A DNA stretch of 64,000 nucleotides from GCA-003244245 sp035606945 (lineage in GTDB: Bacteria; Actinomycetota; Actinomycetes; Mycobacteriales; Pseudonocardiaceae). This document shows positions 16,580 to 24,141 of this stretch, piece after piece. Every line of letters begins with the position of its first letter. Position 1 is the stretch's first letter. The stretch spans positions 40,201 to 104,200 of the forward strand of contig DATNDR010000050.1 in assembly GCA_035606945.1 (NCBI GenBank). The letters are read 5' to 3'. Both the position numbers and the translations under genes were made by a program. The notes below the pieces were generated by a model. The model did not search any database. It worked only from the letters and a program-made list of their open reading frames with translations, and was not told the origin of the DNA.

Positions 16580-16929
16580 CTGCCGACATGACAGCACGGA
16601 TGCAGGCACACTGGACGGCGGTGTGCCGCTACGACGATCTCATCCCGGAACGGGGAATTGCGGCGCTGGTGGACGGTGTTGCGGTGGCAGTGTTCCGCAC
16701 TCATGACGACGTGCTGCATGCACTCTCGAATGTGGATCCCTTCAGCAACGCCTCGGTGCTGTCCCGGGGCATCGTGGGCGATCGCGGCGGGCGGGCGACG
16801 GTGGCCTCACCGATCTATAAACAGGTCTTCGAACTGGCCACCGGCATCTGCCTGGACGATCCCACGGTCTCGGTGCGCACCTATCCGGTACGGCTCGTAG
16901 GTGGTGTCGTGGAAGTCTGTTCCCCATGA
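16576..16929 (+). CDS. nirD: nitrite reductase small subunit
   Basis: A 117-aa NirD subunit with a Rieske-like fold. It keeps the expected strands (WTAVCRYDDLIPERGIAALVDG, VAVFRTHDDVLHALSNVDPFS and the PVRLVGGVVEV ending) and, like other NirD proteins, lacks the Fe-S ligands of true Rieske proteins. ATG 16576 overlaps the nirB stop, so translation is coupled. It assists NirB in electron transfer to siroheme-bound nitrite. Confidence 0.93.
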   Translation: MTADMTARMQAHWTAVCRYDDLIPERGIAALVDGVAVAVFRTHDDVLHALSNVDPFSNASVLSRGIVGDRGGRATVASPIYKQVFELATGICLDDPTVSVRTYPVRLVGGVVEVCSP

Positions 16930-17026
16930 CCCCGCCTACGCGTGTCGCGTTCCCCTGTGCGGTATGTCGCGCGCCGCTGCACGGTGTGTCGCCTGCTCGC
17001 GCACACTATCCGGCGGTGGCTGTCGC

Positions 17027-18169
17027 ATGACCGCGCCCTCAGTCAGGTCCAGATCTGAGCCACTGCCGCTGGCGGGATTCACCGTGGGGGTCACCGCGGC
17101 ACGGCGCGCCGCGGAGCTGGGCGCCCTACTGGAGCGCCGGGGCGCCGAGGTGCTCCACGCACCCGCGATCAAGATTGTGCCGCTGGCTGATGACACCGAG
17201 CTGCATGTCGCCACCGAGCAATTGGTCAGCCAGCCACCTGATGTCGTGGTGATCACGACCGGCATCGGGTTCCGGGGCTGGGTGGAGGCGGCCGACGGGT
17301 GGGGGCTGGGCGAGGCGCTGATCGGTGCGCTGCGCCGCGCGACCTTGCTGTCCCGCGGCCCCAAGTCACGCGGCGCGGTCCGGGCCGCCGGCCTCACCGA
17401 CGCCTGGTCGCCGCCGTCAGAGTCCTCCGCTGAGGTGCTCGAGCATCTACTGGCCGGTGATCTCGAAGGCACCAGGATCGCGGTGCAACTGCACGGCGAG
17501 CCGCTGCCGGACTTCGTCGACGCCCTGCGCTGTGCCGGTGCGCAAGTCGTGCAGGTGCCCGTCTACCGGTGGGTGTTGCCGGAGGATCTTGCGCCGCTGG
17601 ACCGGCTGCTCGGTGCGGTCCTGGACGGCTGCGTCGACGCGGTGAGTTTCACCAGCGCTCCCGCGGCGGCCAGCGTGCTCAGCCGAGCCGACGAGCTCGG
17701 GGTGCTGTCGCAGCTGCTGCAACGGCTGCGCCGGGACGTGATCGCGGCCTGTGTCGGGCCGGTCACCGCCGGTCCGCTGGTGGCTAGGGACGTGCCTACC
17801 GTGCAGCCGGAGCGGGCCCGGATCGGCGCGCTGGTGCGCACCCTGTCCGAGGCCCTGCCGGCCCGGGCGCCGCGATGGCCCGTCGCTGGACATGTGCTCG
17901 AACTGCGCGGGCATGCTGCGGTCGTCGACGGGGTGTTGCGCGCTGTCCCACCTACCCCGATGGCCCTGTTGCGGCTGCTGGCGACCCATCCCGGCCGGGT
18001 GGTGCCGAGGGCCGAGATGCTGACCGTGATGCCGGCCGCCGGTGACGACGAGCACGCGGTGGAGACCGCGGTGGCCCGCTTGCGCGCCGCGCTGGCTGCC
18101 CCACGGCTGGTACAGACCGTGGTCAAACGCGGCTACCGGCTCGCCCTGGACCCCGGAGACTGCCGGTGA
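17027..18169 (+). CDS. nnaR: NnaR-like regulator: uroporphyrinogen-III synthase domain plus winged helix
   Basis: A 380-aa fusion. Residues about 12-265 resemble uroporphyrinogen-III synthase (HemD): GFTVGVTAARRAAELGALLERRGAEVLHAPAIKI-type start, VVVITTGIGFRGW and the DAVSFTSAPAA segment. Residues about 285-375 are an OmpR-type winged helix: VLELRGHAAVVDGVLRAVPPTPMALLRLLA, then AVETAVARLRAAL and the closing KRGYRLAL. The same architecture is found in Streptomyces NnaR, a co-activator with GlnR of nitrite assimilation genes, and in Rv0260c. Position between nirD and the chelatase gene supports that role. It could also retain HemD activity for siroheme synthesis. ATG 17027 was preferred over an upstream GTG inside nirD. 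Confidence 0.82.
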   Translation: MTAPSVRSRSEPLPLAGFTVGVTAARRAAELGALLERRGAEVLHAPAIKIVPLADDTELHVATEQLVSQPPDVVVITTGIGFRGWVEAADGWGLGEALIGALRRATLLSRGPKSRGAVRAAGLTDAWSPPSESSAEVLEHLLAGDLEGTRIAVQLHGEPLPDFVDALRCAGAQVVQVPVYRWVLPEDLAPLDRLLGAVLDGCVDAVSFTSAPAAASVLSRADELGVLSQLLQRLRRDVIAACVGPVTAGPLVARDVPTVQPERARIGALVRTLSEALPARAPRWPVAGHVLELRGHAAVVDGVLRAVPPTPMALLRLLATHPGRVVPRAEMLTVMPAAGDDEHAVETAVARLRAALAAPRLVQTVVKRGYRLALDPGDCR

Positions 18170-18873
18170 ACACCGCGGTACTGCGCGCACACTCGATCGT
18201 CGTGGCCGCGCATGGCACCCACGATCCGGCCGGTGTCGCGGTGGCGCACCAGCTGGTCGACGCGCTGCGTGCCCGGCTACCCGGCAGCTTGGTGCAGCTG
18301 GGCTTCGTCGATGTGCTCGGTCCGGGGGTGCGTGAGATGGTCGCGAACGCGCAGGGCCCGGTCACCGTGGTTCCCGCTTTCTTGAGTTCCGGGTACCACG
18401 TGCGGGTTGACGTGCCGCGAGAGGTGGCTGCTACCCGACGTGACGACGTCACTATCAGCCCTGCGCTCGGGCCGCACCCGTTGCTGGTGGCTGCGATGGC
18501 GCAACGGCTGCGCGAGGCAGGGTGGCGCCGAGGCGATGCGGTGGTGCTGGCCGCGGCGGGTTCCTCAGATCCACGGGCAGTTGCCGATGTCCGGGCTGCG
18601 GCACGCCTGCTGTCCGGCCACGTCGGCCGCCGGGTGCGAGTCGGATTCGTGGCCACCGGCGCTCCTCGGGTTGCACCGCTGGTCGCGGGTCTGCGGGCGG
18701 CCGGGGAGTCCAGGGTGGCGGTGGCGTCATGGTTGATCGCGCCAGGCCTGTTCAGCCGCAGAATCGACACCGCGCAGGCCGATGTGGTGGCCGCACCGCT
18801 GACGGCACATCCTCGGGTCGTCGACCGGTTGGCCCAGCTCGCCGGTGTCGGCACGGCGCTGCGCAGCGCATAA
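18166..18873 (+). CDS. sirohydrochlorin chelatase (CbiX-like)
   Basis: A 235-aa class II chelatase with two tandem chelatase halves. The metal-binding His appear in SIVVAAHGTHDPAGVAVAHQL (residues 9-29) and in VVPAFLSSGYHVRVDVP (near 67-83). A second repeat begins near DAVVLAAAGSSDP. It inserts iron (or cobalt) into sirohydrochlorin, and next to nirBD the likely product is siroheme for nitrite reductase. GTG 18166 overlaps the stop of the regulator gene (GTGA). Counterpart of Rv0259c, which likewise neighbours the HemD-type regulator in M. tuberculosis. Confidence 0.85.
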   Translation: MNTAVLRAHSIVVAAHGTHDPAGVAVAHQLVDALRARLPGSLVQLGFVDVLGPGVREMVANAQGPVTVVPAFLSSGYHVRVDVPREVAATRRDDVTISPALGPHPLLVAAMAQRLREAGWRRGDAVVLAAAGSSDPRAVADVRAAARLLSGHVGRRVRVGFVATGAPRVAPLVAGLRAAGESRVAVASWLIAPGLFSRRIDTAQADVVAAPLTAHPRVVDRLAQLAGVGTALRSA

Positions 18874-18984
18874 GTCGGGCCCTGCGCGCCGTCGCCGATA
18901 ATCATTTACCGTTTTTGAGCTTATTTGATTAAGTGCACTTGTCAGCTGGCGTGGGCGTCGCCCACGGCTATGAGGAGTGCCCCG

Positions 18985-20382
18985 GTGGGTAAGATCGTCG
19001 TTTGCGGCGCCGGCATCATCGGGTTGTCCGTGGCAATCATGCTGGCACAGGATGGGCACCAGGTCACCGTCCTGGAAGCTGATTCCGATAGCCCCCCGCC
19101 AACTCCGGCCGATGCGTGGGCGTCGTGGAATCGCAAGGGCGTGGCCCAATTCCAGCAGCCGCATAACCTGTTTGCGCGGTTCCGGCAGATCTGCGCGGAG
19201 GAGATGCCGGGATTGACCGAGCGGTTACTCGCGGCCGGATGCGTCTGGGTGGATTTTCTGGACCCGCTCCCACCGGTGCTGTCCGACCAGCCTGCCCGCC
19301 CGGGTGATGAGAAGCTCCGGTTCGTGACCGGGCGCCGCCCAGTGATCGAATCCGTGGTCGCTGCCGTCGCCGAGGACACGCCGGGGGTATCGATCCGCCG
19401 CGGAGTGCGGGTACGGGGGTTGCTGGCCGGTGTCTCGCCGATCCCGGGCACGCCCCACGCCGGTGGGGTGGTCACCGCAGCCGGTGAACAATTGCGGGCC
19501 GATCTCGTCGTCGACGCAATGGGCCGGCGCTCACCGGCGGTGGGCTGGCTGGCGCAGCTAGGCGCACGGAAACCCCACCTCGAGTCGCAGGACAGGGGCT
19601 TCGTCTATTACTCGCGGTATTTCACCGGGACCAGCCGGCCCCGCAGACGCGGCCCTTCGGTGTGCGCGCTCGGCAGCTTCTCCATCCTCACCCTCGACGG
19701 TGACAACGGCACCTGGTCGATCACGCTGTACGGCGTCACCGGTGATGCGCCGCTCAAAGCGCTGCGCGACCCCGACTGCTTCACTCGGGTCGTGCAGGCC
19801 TGCCCATGGCATGTGCACTGGCTCGACGGCAGGCCGATCACCGGCGTGCTCGCGATGGCCGGGATTCTCGACTGCTACCGCCGGTTCGTGGTTGACGGTC
19901 AGCCGGTCGTCACCGGGTTCGCTGCCGTCGGTGATGCGTGGGCGTGCACTAACCCGTCGGCGGGCCGGGGGCTGTCCGTCGGACTCATTCACGCCCAACT
20001 GCTGCGCAAACTCGTCCGCGGCCACCTCGATGATCCGGCCGGGCTGGCGCGCGTCTGGGACGAGCACACCGAGCGATGCGTCGCGCCCTTCTACCGGAAC
20101 CAGGTCGCCGCCGACCGCGCCCGGATCGCCGAAATGGCTGCGCTACGCGACGGGCTGCCGCCACCGCCGCGGAACTCGATGATGGATCGGTTCGTCAGAG
20201 CCGCCGGTCAGGACGCTGTGGTCTTCCGTGCATTACTCGAGACCGTGCTGTGTCTGGCGCTACCACAGCAGGTGCTCCGACGCCCTGGCATCAGGGAGCG
20301 GGTCGACGCGCTGGCGAACGGTGCTCCGATGCGGATACCAGGACCTGACCGGGAACAGTTACTCCGGCTGCTCTGCGCCTAA
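18985..20382 (+). CDS. FAD-dependent oxidoreductase
   Basis: A 465-aa flavoprotein starting at GTG 18985, which has GAGGAG eight bases before it. An in-frame ATG lies at 18970. The N-terminal Rossmann motif GKIVVCGAGIIGLSVAIMLAQDG (2-24) with the acidic residue of VTVLEAD binds FAD. A GD-like region with VTGFAAVGDAWACTNPSAGRGLSVGL (about 310-335) matches the second FAD-contact motif of aromatic hydroxylase/geranylgeranyl-reductase-type enzymes. The substrate is unknown. It follows an AT-rich gap holding the palindrome AAGTGCACTT (18931-18940), so it probably has its own promoter. Its stop overlaps the convergent methyltransferase stop. Confidence 0.75.
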   Translation: MGKIVVCGAGIIGLSVAIMLAQDGHQVTVLEADSDSPPPTPADAWASWNRKGVAQFQQPHNLFARFRQICAEEMPGLTERLLAAGCVWVDFLDPLPPVLSDQPARPGDEKLRFVTGRRPVIESVVAAVAEDTPGVSIRRGVRVRGLLAGVSPIPGTPHAGGVVTAAGEQLRADLVVDAMGRRSPAVGWLAQLGARKPHLESQDRGFVYYSRYFTGTSRPRRRGPSVCALGSFSILTLDGDNGTWSITLYGVTGDAPLKALRDPDCFTRVVQACPWHVHWLDGRPITGVLAMAGILDCYRRFVVDGQPVVTGFAAVGDAWACTNPSAGRGLSVGLIHAQLLRKLVRGHLDDPAGLARVWDEHTERCVAPFYRNQVAADRARIAEMAALRDGLPPPPRNSMMDRFVRAAGQDAVVFRALLETVLCLALPQQVLRRPGIRERVDALANGAPMRIPGPDREQLLRLLCA

Positions 20383-20963
20383 CCCAACCGGTGCACTGAC
20401 ACGGCGTAGGAGTCGGTACCGGTGAAGGCATGCCGATCCCAGGTGGCGTACCGGGCTTCGAAGACCAGCCCGGAGCTCTCGCACCACCTGTCGTAGTCCG
20501 CCACCGAAGGCCAGCCCGCCTGTAACTGGAACCCGGCGATGAGCCGGCCGCCCGGCACGAGGTGCCGCGCACAGCCAACCACTGCGGCGTGACGGCGATC
20601 GGATGCCACGTAGGGGATGACATTGCCGGCCAGCACGACGATGTCGAACCGGGTCGGCAGATCGAGCTCGCTGAGGTCCGCGTGCACCCAGGTCAGCTCC
20701 GGTGCTTTCGCCCGCGCCAAGCCGATCATGTCGTTGTCGAGATCGGTACCGACGACGTCGAGCCCCCGGCGGGCCAGCTCGATGGCCACCCGCCCGGTGC
20801 CACAACCCCCGTCCAGCACAGAGCGGGGGTGATACGAGAATACGAAATCTGCTTCGCCGTGCGGGTTCGTACCGGCAGCCGCCATCCGCCGCCAGCGCTC
20901 GTCGTAGTCCGCCGGATCGAGTTGCCGGCGCCACTGGTTCCAGTTCTCAGACGGCAGGCCCAT
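20379..20963 (-). CDS. class I SAM-dependent methyltransferase
   Basis: A 194-aa protein from ATG 20963. The AdoMet-binding motif is SVLDGGCGTGRVAIELARRGLDVVGTDLD (about residues 48-76), followed by motif II-like FDIVVLAGNVIPYV and the post-motif HLVPGGRLIAGF. Substrate and target are not apparent. The frame extends upstream to an ATG at 21038, but that extension lacks family-like sequence. Its stop codon overlaps that of the convergent flavoprotein gene by three bases. It has no evident tie to nitrate metabolism although it lies between the nir and nar operons. Confidence 0.75.
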   Translation of the reverse strand: MGLPSENWNQWRRQLDPADYDERWRRMAAAGTNPHGEADFVFSYHPRSVLDGGCGTGRVAIELARRGLDVVGTDLDNDMIGLARAKAPELTWVHADLSELDLPTRFDIVVLAGNVIPYVASDRRHAAVVGCARHLVPGGRLIAGFQLQAGWPSVADYDRWCESSGLVFEARYATWDRHAFTGTDSYAVSVHRLG

Positions 20964-21068
20964 GGGTTGGAAACTTAGGTCAACAGCCCGGACGTCATCG
21001 ACCCGGCGCACACCATGACCCGGAGAGTGCGGTGGCACCTGAGCGGATGCGCATACAACCGTGATGGA

Positions 21069-21806
21069 CTAACGGCGCGCGCCAGGTGGAGCGGAAACCT
21101 CCCAGGCGCGGGCGTAGCGGCGGGTGCTACGCGGCGCCGGGTCCCGGGAGCGGTAAACGACGTAGGGCCGGGTCAGGTAACCCAGTGGTGCGCTGAAGAC
21201 GTGCACCAGCCGGGTGTAGGGCCAGACACCGAGCAAGGTGAGGACCACCAGATTGTGGAGCTGGAAACTGAGCGGAGCGCTCGCCATCAATTCGGGCTGC
21301 GGCGCGATGGAGAACAGGCTGCGGAACCATGGCGACACCGTCTCGCGATAGTTGTAGTCGCCGATGAGGTTGGCGCCGACCGTGTTGAGCATGCCGGTCA
21401 AGATCGCAGTGCTCAGCAGCGTGTACATGAGTTTGTCTAGGCGGGTGGTGGCCTTGCGCACCGCCACCACGGTGATCCGCCGGTACAGCAGGATTGCCAG
21501 CCCGGCGACGGTGACCAGGCCGGACAAGACGCCGAGGGACACCGACACCAGGTGATAGGCCGTTTCCGAGACACCCACCGCAGCGGTCCAACTCGCCGGG
21601 ATCAAGATGCCGAGCACGTGCCCACCGAGCACGGTCAGTAACCCGAAGTGGAACAACGGGCTACCCAGCCGCAGCAGCCTGCTCTCGTAGAGCTGCGAGG
21701 ACCGGGTGGTCCAGCCGAACTGATCATGGCGGTAGCGCCACAGGTGCCCGAGCAGAAACGAGGTGAACGCCACATAGGGCACGGTCAACCAGAGCAGGGT
21801 GGTCAC
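21069..21806 (-). CDS. narI: respiratory nitrate reductase gamma subunit
   Basis: A 245-aa membrane cytochrome b subunit with about five helices. It anchors NarGH to the membrane and passes electrons from menaquinol through two b hemes. His residues suited to heme ligation appear in the second helix (GSPLFHFGLLTVLGGHVLG) and near the fifth (FQLHNLVVLTLLGVWPYTRLVHVFS). GTG 21806 overlaps the narJ stop by four bases and follows GGAGG. The longer open frame upstream belongs to the narJ region. Confidence 0.93.
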   Translation of the reverse strand: MTTLLWLTVPYVAFTSFLLGHLWRYRHDQFGWTTRSSQLYESRLLRLGSPLFHFGLLTVLGGHVLGILIPASWTAAVGVSETAYHLVSVSLGVLSGLVTVAGLAILLYRRITVVAVRKATTRLDKLMYTLLSTAILTGMLNTVGANLIGDYNYRETVSPWFRSLFSIAPQPELMASAPLSFQLHNLVVLTLLGVWPYTRLVHVFSAPLGYLTRPYVVYRSRDPAPRSTRRYARAWEVSAPPGARR

Positions 21807-22489
21807 CGTCGTCCTCCGCTGTGCTCGTGCAGCATGGGATCCATCCCGAACGGCTCCAGGCCCACCTCTTCGGCCGGCGGCCCTTGCGCGGCCAGCTCCG
21901 CGACCCGGCGCCGGTCGGCGACGTTGAGCTCGGGCAGCGTCGCGCACACCGCGCCGAGCACCGCCGCATACGGAGAGGCGGCCTCCAGCAGGGATTGCCT
22001 GAGCAGTTCCATCACCGGCCGGTATTCGACCAGCAACCGCCGGCCGGCCCCCGGATCGACGGTCGAGGCGAACTCCAGCACCACCGCCAGATGATCGGGC
22101 AACTCATGCTCACCCAGGGTGACGCCGGTCGCCCGGTAAGCGTGCTTGAAACGCAGCAGCGCCATGCCACGTTTGCGCGTGTCACCGTAGGCGTAGTAGG
22201 TCAGATGCAGGCAATGACGGCGCCGCAGGTCGAAGGTTTCGACGTAGTGCGCGGCCAGCTGCATCGGCGGCCTGCGGCGAATCTCTGCCAGGAACGACAC
22301 CAACGCGGTCCCAGCCGGCGCGGGCACCGATACCGCCGCAGCCTCCAGCTCGTCGATCATCTTCAGGGTCTGCTCGGTCGGGTAGTCGAGCAGCAGCGCG
22401 GCGATCCGCCACACCAGGCGCTGATCCCGTGGCGACAACCCGTCAGCGGATCTCTCGGCCTTGCCGCGACGCAGCCAGGTGGCACTCAT
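21803..22489 (-). CDS. narJ: nitrate reductase molybdenum cofactor assembly chaperone
   Basis: A 228-aa NarJ/TorD-family chaperone that binds apo-NarGH and permits Mo-cofactor insertion before membrane attachment. Typical sequence includes RIAALLLDYPTEQTLKMIDEL, HYVETFDLRRRHCLHLTYY, GDTRKRGMALLRFK and ELPDHLAVVLEF. It is all-helical. It overlaps both narH upstream and narI downstream by four bases, so the subunits are translationally linked. Confidence 0.93.
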   Translation of the reverse strand: MSATWLRRGKAERSADGLSPRDQRLVWRIAALLLDYPTEQTLKMIDELEAAAVSVPAPAGTALVSFLAEIRRRPPMQLAAHYVETFDLRRRHCLHLTYYAYGDTRKRGMALLRFKHAYRATGVTLGEHELPDHLAVVLEFASTVDPGAGRRLLVEYRPVMELLRQSLLEAASPYAAVLGAVCATLPELNVADRRRVAELAAQGPPAEEVGLEPFGMDPMLHEHSGGRR

Positions 22490-24141
22490 CGGGTGCGCTC
22501 CGGGACGTGTTCCACACCGTCGGGGCTGTGCCCATTAGTGGGAAACAGCCCGTCGGTGTTCTTGCCGTCCCAGTTGAGCAGGTTGATCCGGTGCGCCTTG
22601 TCCACCGGCGCCGCGACACCATTGGTATCGGCTGATGGCGCGGTGAGATGGAACTTGCCGTCCATGGTGTCGAACGCGGTCATGCCCGGGCCGCCATCGG
22701 AGTCCAGGCTGCATCCGGTGGCCACGGCATCCAACCGGTGCGCATCCGCGGCAGCGGCGCCGGGGATGACGTAGCGATGCTCGTATTTCGCGATGGCCAG
22801 CAGCCGGTACATCGCCTCGATCTCTGCCGTCGTCAGGTGCACCGACTCGGCGATCTCGGGCCGCTTCGGCTCGCCGAGGTTGACCCGGCGCATGTGCGCG
22901 CGCATCGCGGCCAACCGCCCCAGGGAGGCGCGTACCGGGCCGGGATCGCCCGCGGTGAACAGCTCCGCCAGGTACTCGACCGGAATGCGCAGCGCGTCAA
23001 TGGCGCCGAACAGGTTGCCGGCGTCCTCGCCGTCATGCCCGGTGCTCGAGAGCACGTCCACCACGGGGGATAGTGGCGGCACGTACCAGACCATCGGCAT
23101 GGTGCGGTATTCCGGGTGCAGCGGCAGCGCCACCTGGTAATCCACGATCAGCTGGTACACCGGGGAGGCCTGCGCAGCCTCGATCCACTCTGCGGAGATA
23201 CCCGCCCGCTCGGCCTCGGCCACCACCCGCGGGTCGTGCGGGTTGAGGAACACGCCCAGTTGCGCGGGATAGAGGTCCTTCTCCTCGCGCACGGACGCGG
23301 CGGCCAGCACCGCGTCGGCGTCATAGAGCAGCACGCCGATGTAGCGCAGCCGCCCGACGCAGGTCTCCGCGCACACCGTGGGGATGCCCACCTCCACCCG
23401 CGGGTAGCAGAACGTGCACTTCTCCGCCTTGCCGGTCTTATGGTTGAAGTAGATCTTCTTGTACGGGCAACCCGTGACGCATTGCCGCCACCCGCGGCAA
23501 CGATCCTGGTCGACCAGCACGATGCCGTCCTCGCTGCGCTTGTAGATCGCGCCGGACGGGCACGATGCCGCGCACGACGGGTTGAGGCAGTGCTCGCAGA
23601 TCCGCGGCAGGTAGAACATGAATGTCTGCTGGAACTCCAGCTTCACCTTCTCGGACACTCTCGCCAGCAGCGGGTCGCGGCCAATCTGTTCGGGGCCGCC
23701 ACCCAGGTCGTCGTCCCAGTTGGCGCCCCAGGTGATCGTGGTGTCCGCACCGGTGATCTGCGACTTGGGCCGGGCCGTCGGGGTGGTGTCCGATGGTGGT
23801 GCGGACACCAGGTTGTCGTAGTCGTAGGTCCACGGCTCGTAGTAGTCGGCGACGGTCGGCAGGTCGGGGTTGGCGAAGATGTTCAGCAACCGCTTGACCC
23901 GCGAGCCCGAGCGCAGCGTCAGCCGGCCGCGCTTGGTCAGCGTCCAGCCGCCCTTCCACCTGTCCTGATCCTGGTACTGGCGCGGGTATCCCTGCCCGGG
24001 CCGGGTCTCGACGTTGTTGAACCACGCGTACTCGACGCCACCGCGGTTGGTCCACGCCTGCTTGCAGGTGACGCTGCAGGTGTGGCAGCCAATGCACTTG
24101 TCCAGGTTCATCACCATGGCCAGCTGTGCCATCACTCGCAT
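22486..24141 (-). CDS. narH: respiratory nitrate reductase beta subunit
   Basis: A 551-aa iron-sulfur subunit carrying four clusters that connect NarI hemes to NarG. Four cysteine groups are visible: CIGCHTCSVTC near residue 16, CEHCLNPSCAASCP, CRGWRQCVTGCP and CTFCYPRVEVGIPTVCAETC. The tryptophan in CRGWRQC marks the 3Fe-4S site, as in E. coli NarH. ATG 24141 overlaps the narG stop by one base (TGATG). A second in-frame Met three codons later could also be used. Confidence 0.95.
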   Translation of the reverse strand: MRVMAQLAMVMNLDKCIGCHTCSVTCKQAWTNRGGVEYAWFNNVETRPGQGYPRQYQDQDRWKGGWTLTKRGRLTLRSGSRVKRLLNIFANPDLPTVADYYEPWTYDYDNLVSAPPSDTTPTARPKSQITGADTTITWGANWDDDLGGGPEQIGRDPLLARVSEKVKLEFQQTFMFYLPRICEHCLNPSCAASCPSGAIYKRSEDGIVLVDQDRCRGWRQCVTGCPYKKIYFNHKTGKAEKCTFCYPRVEVGIPTVCAETCVGRLRYIGVLLYDADAVLAAASVREEKDLYPAQLGVFLNPHDPRVVAEAERAGISAEWIEAAQASPVYQLIVDYQVALPLHPEYRTMPMVWYVPPLSPVVDVLSSTGHDGEDAGNLFGAIDALRIPVEYLAELFTAGDPGPVRASLGRLAAMRAHMRRVNLGEPKRPEIAESVHLTTAEIEAMYRLLAIAKYEHRYVIPGAAAADAHRLDAVATGCSLDSDGGPGMTAFDTMDGKFHLTAPSADTNGVAAPVDKAHRINLLNWDGKNTDGLFPTNGHSPDGVEHVPERTR

